Assembly: GCF_030440515.1 (NCBI RefSeq) | Contig: NZ_CP076543.1 | Coordinates: 2,728,001 to 2,792,000, forward strand | Length of the DNA stretch: 64,000 bases | From: Streptomyces xanthophaeus | Lineage (GTDB): Bacteria > Actinomycetota > Actinomycetes > Streptomycetales > Streptomycetaceae | Reading direction: 5' to 3' | Part shown: positions 28,186 through 36,880 of the stretch, piece by piece | Layout of the letters: every line of letters begins with the position of its first letter | Numbering within the stretch: position 1 is the first letter of the stretch | Notes under the pieces: model-generated | Seen by the model: the letters and a program-made list of their open reading frames with translations, nothing else | What the model was told of the DNA's origin: nothing | Database searches by the model: none | Made by a program: the position numbers and the translations under genes

Positions 28186-29190
28186 CTAGAAGAGCACCCG
28201 CGCGAGCGCCGTACGCGCCGCGGACACCCGCGGGTCGTCCGCGCCGATGACCTCGAACAGCTCCAGCAGCCGCAGTCGCACCGCGTCCCGGTCCTCACCG
28301 AACGTGACGCGGACGGTGTCCACCAGGCGCCCGAAGGCGTCCTCCACGTGGCCGCCGACCAGGTCGAGGTCGGCTGCGGCGATCTGCGCCGCCGGGTCGC
28401 GCGGGTTCTCGGCCGCCGCGGCCCGCACCGCCTGCGGGTTCATGTGCTGGACCCGGGCGAGGAGCTCGGCCTGGGCCAGACCCAGCTTGGCCTCGGTGTT
28501 GCCCGGGTCGTCGGCGAGCACGTTCTTGTACGCCTGGACCGCGCCGCCGAGGTCACCGGCGTCGAGCGCGACGACGGCCGCCTCCAGCAGGGCGTCGTGC
28601 GGGCCGGCCGGCATCTCGTCCTCGGCCGCGGCGGCCGGAGCGGCCCCCTCCGCGTCCGGGTCCACCTCGATGCCGATGATCCCGAAGCGCTCCTCGGCGA
28701 CCTGGACGAGCTGGGCGAAGGTCTCGCGGATCTGCTGCTCCGGGACCACGCCCTGGAACAGCGGCAGCACCTGACCGGCGACCACGGCGAAGACGGCCGG
28801 GATGCCCTGGATCTGGAACTGCTGCATCAGCATCTGGTTGGCGTCGACGTCGATCTTGGCGAGCACGAGGCGACCGTCGGCCTCGGTGATCAGGCGCTCC
28901 AGCAGCGGGCTGAGCTGCTTGCACGGCTGGCACCACTCGGCCCAGAAGTCCAGGACGACCGGAACCTCTGCGGAGAGCTGGAGCACATCGCGTTCGAAGC
29001 CGGCCTCGTCTACGTCGATGACGAGCGCGGACGGCGGCACCGCGCCGGCGGACGGACCCGCCCCGCCGGCCTCGCCGGCCCGCTTCGCCGCTTCGGCACG
29101 GGCTTGCTCGGCCTTGGCCTTGGCCTCGCCGGCCGCCTTCACCGCGGCGAGGTCGACGACGCCGCTCATGGACATGTTTCTGGGCTGCAT
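28186..29190 (-). CDS. YbbN-like thioredoxin/TPR co-chaperone
   Basis: 334 aa from ATG at 29190 (GGGGGAGG eight bases upstream). Residues 1-50 are Ala/Lys/Glu-rich. A thioredoxin domain spans ~58-165 with active site W86-C87-Q88-P89-C90, then a linker, then a helical C-terminal domain of TPR_20 type (~200-334, DALLEAAVVALDAGDLGGAVQAYKNVLADDPGN). This architecture is that of YbbN/CnoX, which binds folding intermediates during oxidative stress. WCQPC has both cysteines, unlike E. coli YbbN, so oxidoreductase activity is possible. Cytoplasmic. Confidence 0.88.
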   Translation of the reverse strand: MQPRNMSMSGVVDLAAVKAAGEAKAKAEQARAEAAKRAGEAGGAGPSAGAVPPSALVIDVDEAGFERDVLQLSAEVPVVLDFWAEWCQPCKQLSPLLERLITEADGRLVLAKIDVDANQMLMQQFQIQGIPAVFAVVAGQVLPLFQGVVPEQQIRETFAQLVQVAEERFGIIGIEVDPDAEGAAPAAAAEDEMPAGPHDALLEAAVVALDAGDLGGAVQAYKNVLADDPGNTEAKLGLAQAELLARVQHMNPQAVRAAAAENPRDPAAQIAAADLDLVGGHVEDAFGRLVDTVRVTFGEDRDAVRLRLLELFEVIGADDPRVSAARTALARVLF

Positions 29191-29416
29191 GCGTACATCC
29201 TCCCCCGTGTGCGCGCGCCGACGAAAAAGATCGCGTGAATTGGCCGTGCCGCCGTACCGTCGCGATCGTGGTGTTGAACGGCGCCGGGTCCCCACCTGGC
29301 GCCAGTAGCTCTTCGCGTGGTTGTCGCTCTTACGCTACGAGCCGTAGCGTAACTCCCCCGGCGGCCCACCGCGCCCCTTCCGGACCCGTGATCTGAACCA
29401 CAGCGGCCGGTTCGGC

Positions 29417-29428
29417 TACCGGCGGGTA
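29417..29428. promoter_or_regulatory. TACC-GGCG-GGTA dyad at the start of the TetR gene
   Basis: The dyad ends on the first base of the ATG at 29428 and 11 bases before the ATG at 29440. A TetR protein would be expected to use such a site for autorepression. Confidence 0.5.
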
Positions 29429-29439
29429 TGGTCTCGGCC

Positions 29440-30057
29440 ATGCGCAACCCCAGCCCCGGCCGCACCGGTCGTCCCCGCAGTGCCGCCGCGGACGCCGCGA
29501 TCCTCGCCGCGACCCGGGACGCGCTCGTCGAGCTGGGCTGGTCGAAGCTCACCATGGGTGACGTGTCCGCCCGGGCGGGGGTCGCCAAGACCACCCTCTA
29601 CCGGCGCTGGGCGGGCAAGAACGAGCTGGTCGTGGACGCGGTCGCGGAGCTCTTCGACGCGCTCGAACTCCCGGACCGGGGCTCCCTCGAAGCGGACATC
29701 GAGGACGTGGTGCTGCAGTTCGCGGAGCTGCTGCGGCGCCCGGAGGCCCGTACCGCCCTGATGGCGGTCGTCGCGGAGTCCACCCGGGACGAGGCCCTGC
29801 GTGACCGGATCCGGTCGGCGATCGTGGACCGGCAGAAACGTCTCGTCGTACTGGGTCGCGAACGGGCCCAGGCTCGCGGCGAACTCCCGTACGAGGAGGA
29901 CGAGTCCCTCGCGGGCCGCACCACGGACCTGATCTTCGATGTGATCGCGGGCACGGTGGTGCACCGCGCCCTGGTGAGCTCCGAACCGGTGGACGAACTC
30001 TGGGTGGCCACCTTCACGGCGCTCCTGATGCACGGCCTGCGCGGCCCGGCGGCCTGA
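29440..30057 (+). CDS. TetR family transcriptional regulator
   Basis: 205 aa from ATG 29440; ATG 29428 (209 aa) is possible but overlaps a dyad. Residues ~14-62 are a TetR DNA-binding domain (ILAATRDALVELGWSKLTMGDVSARAGVAKTTLYRRWAGKNELV). The C-terminal ligand domain resembles the TetR_C_16-type group (EDVVLQFAELLRRPEARTALMAVVAESTRDEALRDR). It stands alone, diverging from the thioredoxin-like gene and converging on the EF-G-like gene. Ligand unknown. Confidence 0.88.
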   Translation: MRNPSPGRTGRPRSAAADAAILAATRDALVELGWSKLTMGDVSARAGVAKTTLYRRWAGKNELVVDAVAELFDALELPDRGSLEADIEDVVLQFAELLRRPEARTALMAVVAESTRDEALRDRIRSAIVDRQKRLVVLGRERAQARGELPYEEDESLAGRTTDLIFDVIAGTVVHRALVSSEPVDELWVATFTALLMHGLRGPAA

Positions 30058-30079
30058 CGCGGCCCGGCCACGGCCCCGG

Positions 30080-30481
30080 CTACGCCTGCGGTGTCCGGCG
30101 GGGCTTCCCGGGCCAGCTCACCGTGATCTGCCGGCCCTGGTTCTCCGGCGGCGGCCCCAGACCTGCGCCCGCGAGGGCGGCCCGGCCCGCGTACAGCCCG
30201 GCCAACCGGTAGCCGTCGTCCCGGGAGTCGACCTCGTGGAAGCCGCCGTCCGTGACGCGCACCCGGGCCGCCACCCCGCCCAGCCCCTCCCGGATCCCCT
30301 CGAACACCGCGGGCAGGAACTCGTGCGGCAGCCGCTCCTCCCGCACGGTGTGCAGGAACTCCGACGCGCCGTCGGCGCCGGGCGGTTCGAAGTCGACGAC
30401 GATGTACGCGTACGGGCCGCAGCCGATCTGCATCACCACGCGGGCGCTGACACCGGGCACGGAAACGGGAAGGCCGGTCAT
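30080..30481 (-). CDS. Stand-alone EF-G domain IV-like protein
   Basis: 133 aa. Residues ~22-105 follow the pattern of domain IV of elongation factor G and Tet(M)-type proteins: YAYIVVDFEPP, then F-x-V with LPHEFLPAVFEGIREGL (EF-G: IPxEYIPAVEKGxxEAL), then ARVRVTDGGFHEVDSRDDGYRLAG (EF-G: VTLxDGxYHEVDSSxxAFxxA). No GTPase or other EF-G domain is present. Domain IV is the part of EF-G that reaches into the decoding centre. A ribosome-related role is therefore plausible but unproven. ATG 30481; it converges on the TetR gene with 22 bp between. Confidence 0.75.
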   Translation of the reverse strand: MTGLPVSVPGVSARVVMQIGCGPYAYIVVDFEPPGADGASEFLHTVREERLPHEFLPAVFEGIREGLGGVAARVRVTDGGFHEVDSRDDGYRLAGLYAGRAALAGAGLGPPPENQGRQITVSWPGKPRRTPQA

Positions 30482-30536
30482 GGGGCCACCGTAGGGGCAT
30501 CATGACCGGCCGTTCCACACCTTTACGGGAGGCGGG

Positions 30537-32237
30537 TCAGAAGCCCGGGGGCTCGGTGTACGTGCCCCACTCGTCGCGCAGGACGTTGCAGATCTCGCCC
30601 ATCGTGGCCTCGGCCCGCACCGCGTCCAGCATGGCCGGGATCATGTTCGACCCGTCCCGGGCGGCGTCCAGCATCGCCTTCAGCGCCGCGTCGACCTTGG
30701 CGTCGTCGCGGCGGGCCTTGCGGGCCGCCAGCTCCCGCACCTGGACGGTCTCGACCTCATGGCTGACCCGGAGGATCTCCAGGTCCCCGGTGACCGACCC
30801 GTGGTGCACGTTGACGCCGACGACGCGCTTGTCGCCCTTCTCCAGCGAGCGCTGGTACTGGAAGGCCGACTCGGCGATCTCCCCGGTGAACCAGCCGTCC
30901 TCGATGCCGCGCAGGATGCCCGAGGTGATCGGCCCGATCGGGTGCTGCCCGTCGGGGTGGGCGCGCAGGCCGCGCTCCTTGATCTGCTCGAAGATCTTCT
31001 CGGCCTCGGCCTCGATGCGGTCGGTGAGCTGCTCCACGAACCAGGAACCGCCCAGCGGGTCCGCGACGTTGGCGACGCCGGTCTCCTCCATCAGCACCTG
31101 CTGCGTGCGCAGGGCGATCTCGGCCGCCTGCTCGCTCGGCAGGGCAAGGGTCTCGTCGAGGGCGTTGGTGTGCAGGGAGTTGGTGCCGCCGAGCACGGCC
31201 GCGAGGGCCTCCACGGCGGTGCGTACGACGTTGTTGTACGGCTGCTGCGCGGTCAGGGAGACACCGGCGGTCTGGGTGTGGAAGCGCAGCCACATCGACT
31301 TCTCGCTCTTCGCCCCGTAGACCTCCTTCATCCAGCGGGCCCAGATCCGGCGCGCGGCGCGGAACTTGGCGATCTCCTCGAAGAAGTCGAGGTGCGCGTC
31401 GAAGAAGAAGGACAGGCCGGGCGCGAAGGCGTCGACGTCCATGCCGCGCGAGAGGCCCAGCTCCACGTAGCCGAAGCCGTCGGCGAGGGTGTACGCGAGC
31501 TCCTGCGCGGCCGTGGCCCCGGCCTCACGGATGTGGTAGCCGGAGACGGACAGCGGCTTGTAGGCCGGAATGCCCTTCGTGCAGTACTCCATGAGGTCGC
31601 CGATGAGGCGCAGGTGCGGCTCGGGTTCGAAGAGCCACTCCTTCTGGGCGATGTACTCCTTGAAGATGTCGGTCTGGAGCGTGCCGTTGAGGACGGCGGG
31701 GTCCACGCCCTGCCGCTCGGCGGCGACCAGGTACATGCAGAAGGCGGGGACGGCCGGGCCCGAGATCGTCATCGAGGTCGTGACGTCGCCGAGGGGGATG
31801 TCCTTGAAGAGGACCTCCATGTCGGCGGCGGAGTCGATGGCGACCCCGCAGTGCCCCACCTCTCCGAGGGAGCGGGGGTCGTCGGAGTCGCGCCCCATGA
31901 GGGTCGGCATGTCGAAGGCGACGGAGAGCCCGCCGCCGCCGGCGGCCAGGATCATCTTGTAGCGCTCGTTGGTCTGCTCGGCGTTCCCGAACCCGGCGAA
32001 CTGCCGGATGGTCCAGGTCCGCCCGCGGTAGCCGGTGGCGTGGAGACCGCGGGTGTACGGGTACTCGCCCGGCCACCCGATGCGCTCGAAGCCCTCGTAC
32101 GCGTCGCCGGGCCGGGGCCCGTAGACCGGCTCGACCTCGTCGCCGGAGAGCGTGGAGAAGTCTGCCTCGCGCTTGCGGGCCTTGTCATAACGGGCCTGCC
32201 AGCGACGGCGGCCTTCCTCGATGGCGTCAGCGTCCAT
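30537..32237 (-). CDS. icmA: Isobutyryl-CoA mutase large subunit
   Basis: 566 aa, as in S. cinnamonensis IcmA. The substrate-binding half of the B12-dependent mutase that interconverts isobutyryl-CoA and n-butyryl-CoA; it needs a separate B12 subunit (IcmB), which is not in this window. F80 (TIRQFAGF) and Q198 (IAQKEW) are the residues that distinguish isobutyryl-CoA mutase from methylmalonyl-CoA mutase (Tyr and Arg there). Start ATG 32237 (MDADAIEEG); ATG 32243 is two codons earlier. A 24-bp palindrome lies immediately upstream. Confidence 0.93.
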   Translation of the reverse strand: MDADAIEEGRRRWQARYDKARKREADFSTLSGDEVEPVYGPRPGDAYEGFERIGWPGEYPYTRGLHATGYRGRTWTIRQFAGFGNAEQTNERYKMILAAGGGGLSVAFDMPTLMGRDSDDPRSLGEVGHCGVAIDSAADMEVLFKDIPLGDVTTSMTISGPAVPAFCMYLVAAERQGVDPAVLNGTLQTDIFKEYIAQKEWLFEPEPHLRLIGDLMEYCTKGIPAYKPLSVSGYHIREAGATAAQELAYTLADGFGYVELGLSRGMDVDAFAPGLSFFFDAHLDFFEEIAKFRAARRIWARWMKEVYGAKSEKSMWLRFHTQTAGVSLTAQQPYNNVVRTAVEALAAVLGGTNSLHTNALDETLALPSEQAAEIALRTQQVLMEETGVANVADPLGGSWFVEQLTDRIEAEAEKIFEQIKERGLRAHPDGQHPIGPITSGILRGIEDGWFTGEIAESAFQYQRSLEKGDKRVVGVNVHHGSVTGDLEILRVSHEVETVQVRELAARKARRDDAKVDAALKAMLDAARDGSNMIPAMLDAVRAEATMGEICNVLRDEWGTYTEPPGF

Positions 32238-32245
32238 ACCCATGA

Positions 32246-32269
32246 ATTTACTAGGACGTCCTAGTAAAT
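32246..32269. promoter_or_regulatory. 24-bp perfect palindrome at the icmA start
   Basis: Each 12-bp half reads ATTTACTAGGAC, with no mismatch or spacer. It begins 2 bp before the upstream ATG (32243) and 8 bp before ATG 32237, overlapping any -10 element, so a bound protein should repress icmA. Confidence 0.75.
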
Positions 32270-32335
32270 GTCGATGGCAAACCCCCGGAGACTCGCCCCG
32301 GGGGTGGGTGATGCTCGCCTCGTACGCGGAGGCGA

Positions 32336-32665
32336 TCAGGCCTCGGCGGTCGCGACCGAGTCGCTGACCAGCGGCTCGACCTCGGCGCGGACCTTGCGCT
32401 CGACGAAGAAGGCGGCCACCGGAATCGTTCCGCTGAGCATGACCCAGAGCATCTTGCCGAAGGGCCACCTGGCCTTGGAGCTCAGGTCGAAGGCGAAGAC
32501 CAGATAGATCATGAAGAGCACACCGTGGGCCTGCGAGACCACGAAGGTCAGGTCGGCGCCGGTGTCGAAGCCGTACTTCGCCACCATGCAGGCACAGAGG
32601 ATCAGGAGCATGACCGCGGTCACGTAGGCCATGGCGCGGTAGCGGGTCAGCACGCTTCGTTTCAT
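32336..32665 (-). CDS. DUF3817 small membrane protein
   Basis: 109 aa with three membrane segments (AMAYVTAVMLLILCACMVAKY; FVVSQAHGVLFMIYLVFAFDL; MLWVMLSGTIPVAAFFVE). The SQAHGVLFMIYLVFAFDL and KARWPFGKMLW features mark DUF3817. ATG 32665 lies seven bases after TAGGCT, so it is probably leaderless. It follows a MarR gene on the same strand, 104 bp downstream. A paralogue is encoded at 43266-43610. Function unknown. Confidence 0.88.
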   Translation of the reverse strand: MKRSVLTRYRAMAYVTAVMLLILCACMVAKYGFDTGADLTFVVSQAHGVLFMIYLVFAFDLSSKARWPFGKMLWVMLSGTIPVAAFFVERKVRAEVEPLVSDSVATAEA

Positions 32666-32769
32666 GCCGACGAGCCTAGCCGTCCGTTTTGCTCGATCTT
32701 GACGCGGCCCCGGGCCCCGGCCACGGGTCCCGGCCACGGGTCCCGCCCCGGCCCCGCCCCGGCCTCCGG

Positions 32770-33276
32770 CTACTCCTCGAAGTCCGCCGCGGCCACCCGC
32801 AGCGGGCGCAGCAGCGCGAAGATCTCCCCGCACTCCTCGGCGTCGTACGCACCGAGGCCGAAGTCGACGGCCATCAGGTCCTTCGTGGCGGCCTCGACAA
32901 CCTCGCGGCCCTTCTCCGTGATGGAGGCGAGGGTGCCGCGGCCGTCGTTCGGGTTGGGCCGCTTGGCGACCAGTCCGGACTTCACGAGCCGGTCCACGGT
33001 GTTGGTCACCGACGTCGGGTGGACCATCAGCCGCTCGCCGATCTTGGACATCGGCAGTTCGCCGGCCTTGGAGAAGGTGAGCAGCACCAGCGCCTCGTAC
33101 CGGGCGAAGGTCAGCCCGTACGGTTTGACGACCGCGTCGACCTCACCGAGCAGGATCTGGTGCGCGCGCATGATCGAGGTGATCGCGGCCATCGAGGGCA
33201 CGGGTCCCCAGCGCTGCTGCCAGAGCTCGTCGGCGCGGGCGATGGGGTCGAAGGGAAGGCTGAGCGGCTTGGGCAC
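32770..33276 (-). CDS. MarR family transcriptional regulator
   Basis: 168 aa. Winged helix at ~55-125 (LTFARYEALVLLTFSKAGELPMSKIGERLMVHPTSVTNTVDRLVKSGLV, wing RRPNPNDGRGTLASITEKG in outline). GTG start at 33276 lies seven bases after -10 TAGGGT (33289-33284), so the mRNA is leaderless. Upstream of the DUF3817 gene, and possibly co-transcribed with it. Ligand and targets unknown. Confidence 0.88.
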   Translation of the reverse strand: MPKPLSLPFDPIARADELWQQRWGPVPSMAAITSIMRAHQILLGEVDAVVKPYGLTFARYEALVLLTFSKAGELPMSKIGERLMVHPTSVTNTVDRLVKSGLVAKRPNPNDGRGTLASITEKGREVVEAATKDLMAVDFGLGAYDAEECGEIFALLRPLRVAAADFEE

Positions 33277-33297
33277 GCGTCCGACCCTACCGGGAGG

Positions 33298-34554
33298 TCA
33301 CTTCACCGCGAGGGCCGTCTCATCCCTCAGTCGTCCCTCCTGCCGGACAGCGGCCCGGAGTTCGGCCAGGAGCAGCAGGACGACCCCCGTGCCGAGGAAC
33401 CCGGCGCCCGTGACGACCTCGTGCACGGGGCGGAATTCGGCGGCGAGGCCGGCCAGGGCCATGCCCACCCCCTGGAGGGTCATCAGGCCGGTGCTGAGCA
33501 GCGTCATCGCCCGGCCGCGCAACTCGTCGGGAACGGCTTCGACGTACCACTGGTCCAGCCCGAGGGTGTAGGCGTGGGCCAGCCCGGCGAGCAGCAGGGC
33601 GGCGAGGACCGCGGGCAGCCCCGGCCGGAGCGCGAAGAGCAGGAGCGGCAGCAGCCCGGCGGCGGCCAGCGGCGCCACGATCCGCGATCGCGTGCGGGCG
33701 GTGAGGGCCGAGCCGGCCCAGAGCTCCCCGGCGATGGTGCCGACGGGCATGGCGCACATCATCAGGCCGAGGGCGGCGGTGCCGGCGCCGATGCCGTCCG
33801 CGTACGGGGCGAGCAGCGCCTCGGGGACGACGAGGAAGACGGGCGGCAGCCAGAACAGCAGCATCAGCGCGCGCAGCCGGCGCCGGCCGAGGACGGCGCG
33901 CAGTCCGGCCAGCGGGGAGGTACGGCCGCTGCTGCGGGCGGGGCGGCTGCGCGTGCCCAGCCGCAGCAGCAGCGCGGAGCCGAGGAACCCGGCGGCGGTG
34001 AGGGCGATGGCCGCACGCGGCGCGAGCACGGTGAGCAGCAGCCCGCCGAGGCCGAAGCCGATGAGCTGGGCGCTCTGGGCCACCATGCGCAGCAGTGAGC
34101 GGCCCAGGACGAAGGCGTCGCCGGTGCCGAGGATGTCGGAGAGGGAGGCGTTGCGCGTGCCCTGGAACAGCGGCGCCACGAAGGCCATCGCGCAGCGCAG
34201 GACGAGCAGCACGGCGACGGGCGTGCCCGGCGCCACCATGGCGGCCGCGCAGAGCGCGCAGACGAGGTCGCACGCGACGAGCACCCGGCGGGCGGGGTGG
34301 CGGTCGGCGATCCCGGCGAGCAGGGTCCCGCCGAGGACGTACGGGAGGAACCCGAGGGCGAAGGTGAGGGCGCTCATCAGGGGCGAGCCGGTGGTGCGGT
34401 AGACGAGGACGGACAGCGAGATCTCGGCGACGACCACGCCGAACACGGACAGCAGGTGGGCGGCGAAGACGGTCCGGAACTCCCGGACCCGGAACACGGA
34501 GCGGTAGCCCGGCGGCGGTGCGGACCGCCCGGGCGCCTGGGTGTGGGCTGGCAT
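33298..34554 (-). CDS. MFS transporter, DHA3-like exporter
   Basis: 418 aa from ATG at 34554, with ~12 membrane segments. An N-terminal REFRTVFAAHLLSVFGVVVAE precedes SLSVLVYRTTGSPLMSALTFALGFLPYVLGGTLLAGIADRHPARRVLVACD, typical of the macrolide/siderophore exporter group. It diverges from an ArsR-type regulator with a clear operator between them, so that protein probably represses it. Substrate unknown. Confidence 0.85.
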   Translation of the reverse strand: MPAHTQAPGRSAPPPGYRSVFRVREFRTVFAAHLLSVFGVVVAEISLSVLVYRTTGSPLMSALTFALGFLPYVLGGTLLAGIADRHPARRVLVACDLVCALCAAAMVAPGTPVAVLLVLRCAMAFVAPLFQGTRNASLSDILGTGDAFVLGRSLLRMVAQSAQLIGFGLGGLLLTVLAPRAAIALTAAGFLGSALLLRLGTRSRPARSSGRTSPLAGLRAVLGRRRLRALMLLFWLPPVFLVVPEALLAPYADGIGAGTAALGLMMCAMPVGTIAGELWAGSALTARTRSRIVAPLAAAGLLPLLLFALRPGLPAVLAALLLAGLAHAYTLGLDQWYVEAVPDELRGRAMTLLSTGLMTLQGVGMALAGLAAEFRPVHEVVTGAGFLGTGVVLLLLAELRAAVRQEGRLRDETALAVK

Positions 34555-34592
34555 GGGCCCAGCGTCCCGGGCCCGGGGGCGGCGTCCCACAG

Positions 34593-34610
34593 ATTCGGCT
34601 GTGGCCGAAT
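34593..34610. promoter_or_regulatory. Operator ATTCGGC-TGTG-GCCGAAT
   Basis: Perfect 7-bp arms and a 4-bp spacer, located in the 113-bp gap between the divergent MFS and ArsR-type genes; the natural site for that regulator. Confidence 0.65.
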
Positions 34611-34667
34611 GTTGAGGCAGAGTCCTTACCTCGGAGGCAGTCTCGGAGAAGGGGAGGGAGCGCCGGG

Positions 34668-35666
34668 ATGGGGTTGCACCACCACTTCGGACACGAGGAC
34701 CTGCTGCGGTGCCGGTTCGCGCTGTCGCCCGCGTGGGAGACGCAGGAGGCGGTCCGCACCCTGAACCGCCCGGACCGGCAGGGCTACCACCTGCCCTGGC
34801 TGCGGCGGATCCGCGCCGCCGCCGACGGGCTGGACCTGCGGCCGCTGGGGCTGCTGATGCCGCACCGCGGGCACAGCGCGGACTTCATCGGCCCGCCGCC
34901 GAGCGGCCCCGGGGTCTCCTTCGAGGAGGAGATCGCGCTGATCCGCGGCGCGGATCCGGCCGTGGCGCGCGAGGACATCCGCAGGTCGCTGGCGTGTACG
35001 CCCGGCGCCCTCGACAGCGACCCGGGCCGGGCCCTGCTGGCCGATCCGGCCCGGGCCGTACGCGATCTGGCCGACCTGCTGGAGCGGGCCTGGAGCGTGC
35101 TGGTCGAGCCGCACTGGCCGCGGCTGCGGGCCCTGCTGGAGGCGGACATCCTCTTCCACTCGCGCCGCCTGGCCGCCGGCGGTCTCCAGTCGCTCTTCGA
35201 CGGGCTGCATCCGAGCCTCGCCTGGGACGCCGCCTCGCTCACCCTGACCATCGAGCGGCCCACCAGTCACCACGAACGCGTCCTGGGCGGCCAGGGGCTG
35301 CTCCTGATGCCGAGCGCCTTCATCTGGCCGGGGATCGCGGGCGGCTTCGACCCGCCCTGGCAGCCCACCATCGTCTACCCGGCCCGCGGCATCGGCGCCC
35401 TGTGGACCCCGGCCCAGGAGAACACCCCGGAGACGCTCGCCCGGCTGCTGGGCCGGGCCCGGGCCGAGGTGCTGTGCGCGCTGGAGGAACCGGCCTCCAC
35501 CACGGCGCTGGCCCACCGGCTCGGTCTGGCCCCGTCCACGGTCTCGGCCCACCTGGGGGTCCTGCGGGCGGCGGGGCTGCTCGTGTCCGCCCGCCACGGC
35601 CACCAGGTCCGCTACGAGCGCACCCCGCTGGCGATCGCGCTCACCACGGGCGACCCCGGCCCCTGA
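34668..35666 (+). CDS. ArsR/DUF5937-type winged-helix regulator
   Basis: 332 aa. The DNA-binding domain is at the C-terminus (~255-325: EVLCALEEPASTTALAHRLGLAPSTVSAHLGVLRAAGLLVSARHGHQVRYERTPLA in outline, an ArsR-type winged helix). The N-terminal ~250 residues are a large helical domain (LRCRFALSPAWETQEAVRTL) found in many Streptomyces regulators of this type. ATG 34668 follows AAGGGGAGG. Divergent from the MFS exporter. Confidence 0.85.
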   Translation: MGLHHHFGHEDLLRCRFALSPAWETQEAVRTLNRPDRQGYHLPWLRRIRAAADGLDLRPLGLLMPHRGHSADFIGPPPSGPGVSFEEEIALIRGADPAVAREDIRRSLACTPGALDSDPGRALLADPARAVRDLADLLERAWSVLVEPHWPRLRALLEADILFHSRRLAAGGLQSLFDGLHPSLAWDAASLTLTIERPTSHHERVLGGQGLLLMPSAFIWPGIAGGFDPPWQPTIVYPARGIGALWTPAQENTPETLARLLGRARAEVLCALEEPASTTALAHRLGLAPSTVSAHLGVLRAAGLLVSARHGHQVRYERTPLAIALTTGDPGP

Positions 35667-35702
35667 GCCCGGGCCGCTGAGCCCGGGCCGCTGCACCCGG
35701 GC
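35663..35702. repeat. Short tandem repeat after the ArsR-type gene
   Basis: CTGAGCCCGGGCCG occurs twice head-to-tail (35663-35676, 35677-35690), followed by a diverged third copy beginning CTGCACCCGGGCC. The first copy includes the stop codon. Confidence 0.6.
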
Positions 35703-35824
35703 CCGCTCGGCCCGTCCCGCTCGGCCCCGCCGCCCGGTGTCGCACAGCCATGCCAACTGCCCGACATGTCAACATATCCCGGTATCTCGCTCCGCTGCCC
35801 GACCCTTCGTCCCGAGGAAGCCGG

Positions 35825-36865
35825 ATGCCCCCCGCCGCTCGCAGGCCGCGTTTTCGCACCACCGCCCCCGTCCTCGGCCTCCTCGCGCTCCTCGCCGCGG
35901 CCCCCGCCTGCGGCGGCGAGCCCGCGCCCGAGCCCGGGACCCCCGCCGCGACGCCCGCGGCGCCCTCCCCCATCGTCGCCGCCGAGGAGTCCCCGTTCTG
36001 GGTGGACCCGCAGAGCGACGCCGCCCGGCAGGTGGCCGCCTGGGAGGCGGCGGGCCGCAACAGCGACGCCCAGGTGCTGCGCCGGATCGCGGACCGCCCG
36101 CTCACCCTGTGGGGACCCGGCGACGACCCCGGCCCCGAGATCCGCCGGGCCAGGGCGGGAGCCCGGGCCACCGGGCGGACCCTGCTGCTCGCCGCGTACA
36201 ACATCCCCTACCGGGACTGCGGCCAGCACTCCGCCGGCGGCGCCCCGGACGCCCGGGCCTACCGCAGCTGGATCGGCGCCTTCGCCGACAACATCGAGGA
36301 CACCAAGGCCGTCGTCGTCCTGGAGCCGGACGCCATCGCGCACATCATCGACGGCTGCACCCGGCCCGAGCACCACGCCGAGCGCTACCAGCTGCTCTCC
36401 GAGGCCGTCGACCGGCTGAAGAAGAACCCCAACACCAAGGTCTACCTGGACGCCGGCAACCCGGCCTGGATCCCCAACCCGATGGACCTCGTCGACCCCC
36501 TCTTCAAGGCGGGCCTGGACCGCGCCGACGGCTTCGCCCTCAACGTCTCCAACTTCCAGCCCGACGCGGCCGCCCGGGCCTACGGCGCCAGGATCTCCAA
36601 GGGCACCAGCGGCAAGCACTTCGTCATCGACACCAGCCGCAACGGAGACGGACCGCTGCCCGGCAACCGCGCCCAGGCCTGGTGCAATCCGCCGGGCCGC
36701 GCCCTCGGGGCACCGCCGACCGACCGGACGGGCGACCCGCTCGTCGATGCGTACCTCTGGGTCAAGCGGCCCGGCGAGTCCGACGGGACCTGCCGCGGCG
36801 GCCCGTCGGCCGGCACCTGGTGGCCGGACTACGCCCTGGGGCTGGCCCGCCGCGCCCGGGAATGA
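35825..36865 (+). CDS. cslZ: GH6 endoglucanase-like lipoprotein (CslZ-type)
   Basis: 346 aa from ATG 35825 (GAGGAAG upstream). The N-terminus has a hydrophobic signal ending AAAPAC-GGE, a plausible though non-canonical lipobox with C29. The GH6 catalytic domain spans ~65-346: YNIPYRDCGQHSAGG, VVVLEPDAIAH, LDAGNPAW, VSNFQ, IDTSRNGDG, WVKRPGESDGTC. There is no cellulose-binding module. In Streptomyces a GH6 enzyme (CslZ) is encoded beside cslA-glxA and is thought to open the wall or trim the tip glycan; the position here, convergent with glxA, supports that role. Confidence 0.85.
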   Translation: MPPAARRPRFRTTAPVLGLLALLAAAPACGGEPAPEPGTPAATPAAPSPIVAAEESPFWVDPQSDAARQVAAWEAAGRNSDAQVLRRIADRPLTLWGPGDDPGPEIRRARAGARATGRTLLLAAYNIPYRDCGQHSAGGAPDARAYRSWIGAFADNIEDTKAVVVLEPDAIAHIIDGCTRPEHHAERYQLLSEAVDRLKKNPNTKVYLDAGNPAWIPNPMDLVDPLFKAGLDRADGFALNVSNFQPDAAARAYGARISKGTSGKHFVIDTSRNGDGPLPGNRAQAWCNPPGRALGAPPTDRTGDPLVDAYLWVKRPGESDGTCRGGPSAGTWWPDYALGLARRARE

Positions 36866-36880
36866 CCGGCAGGACATCCC

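Noticed and set aside
27935..28189. 84-codon open frame in the DUF6230 upstream region
   Set aside because: No ribosome binding site, no family resemblance, and it runs through the compound hairpin.
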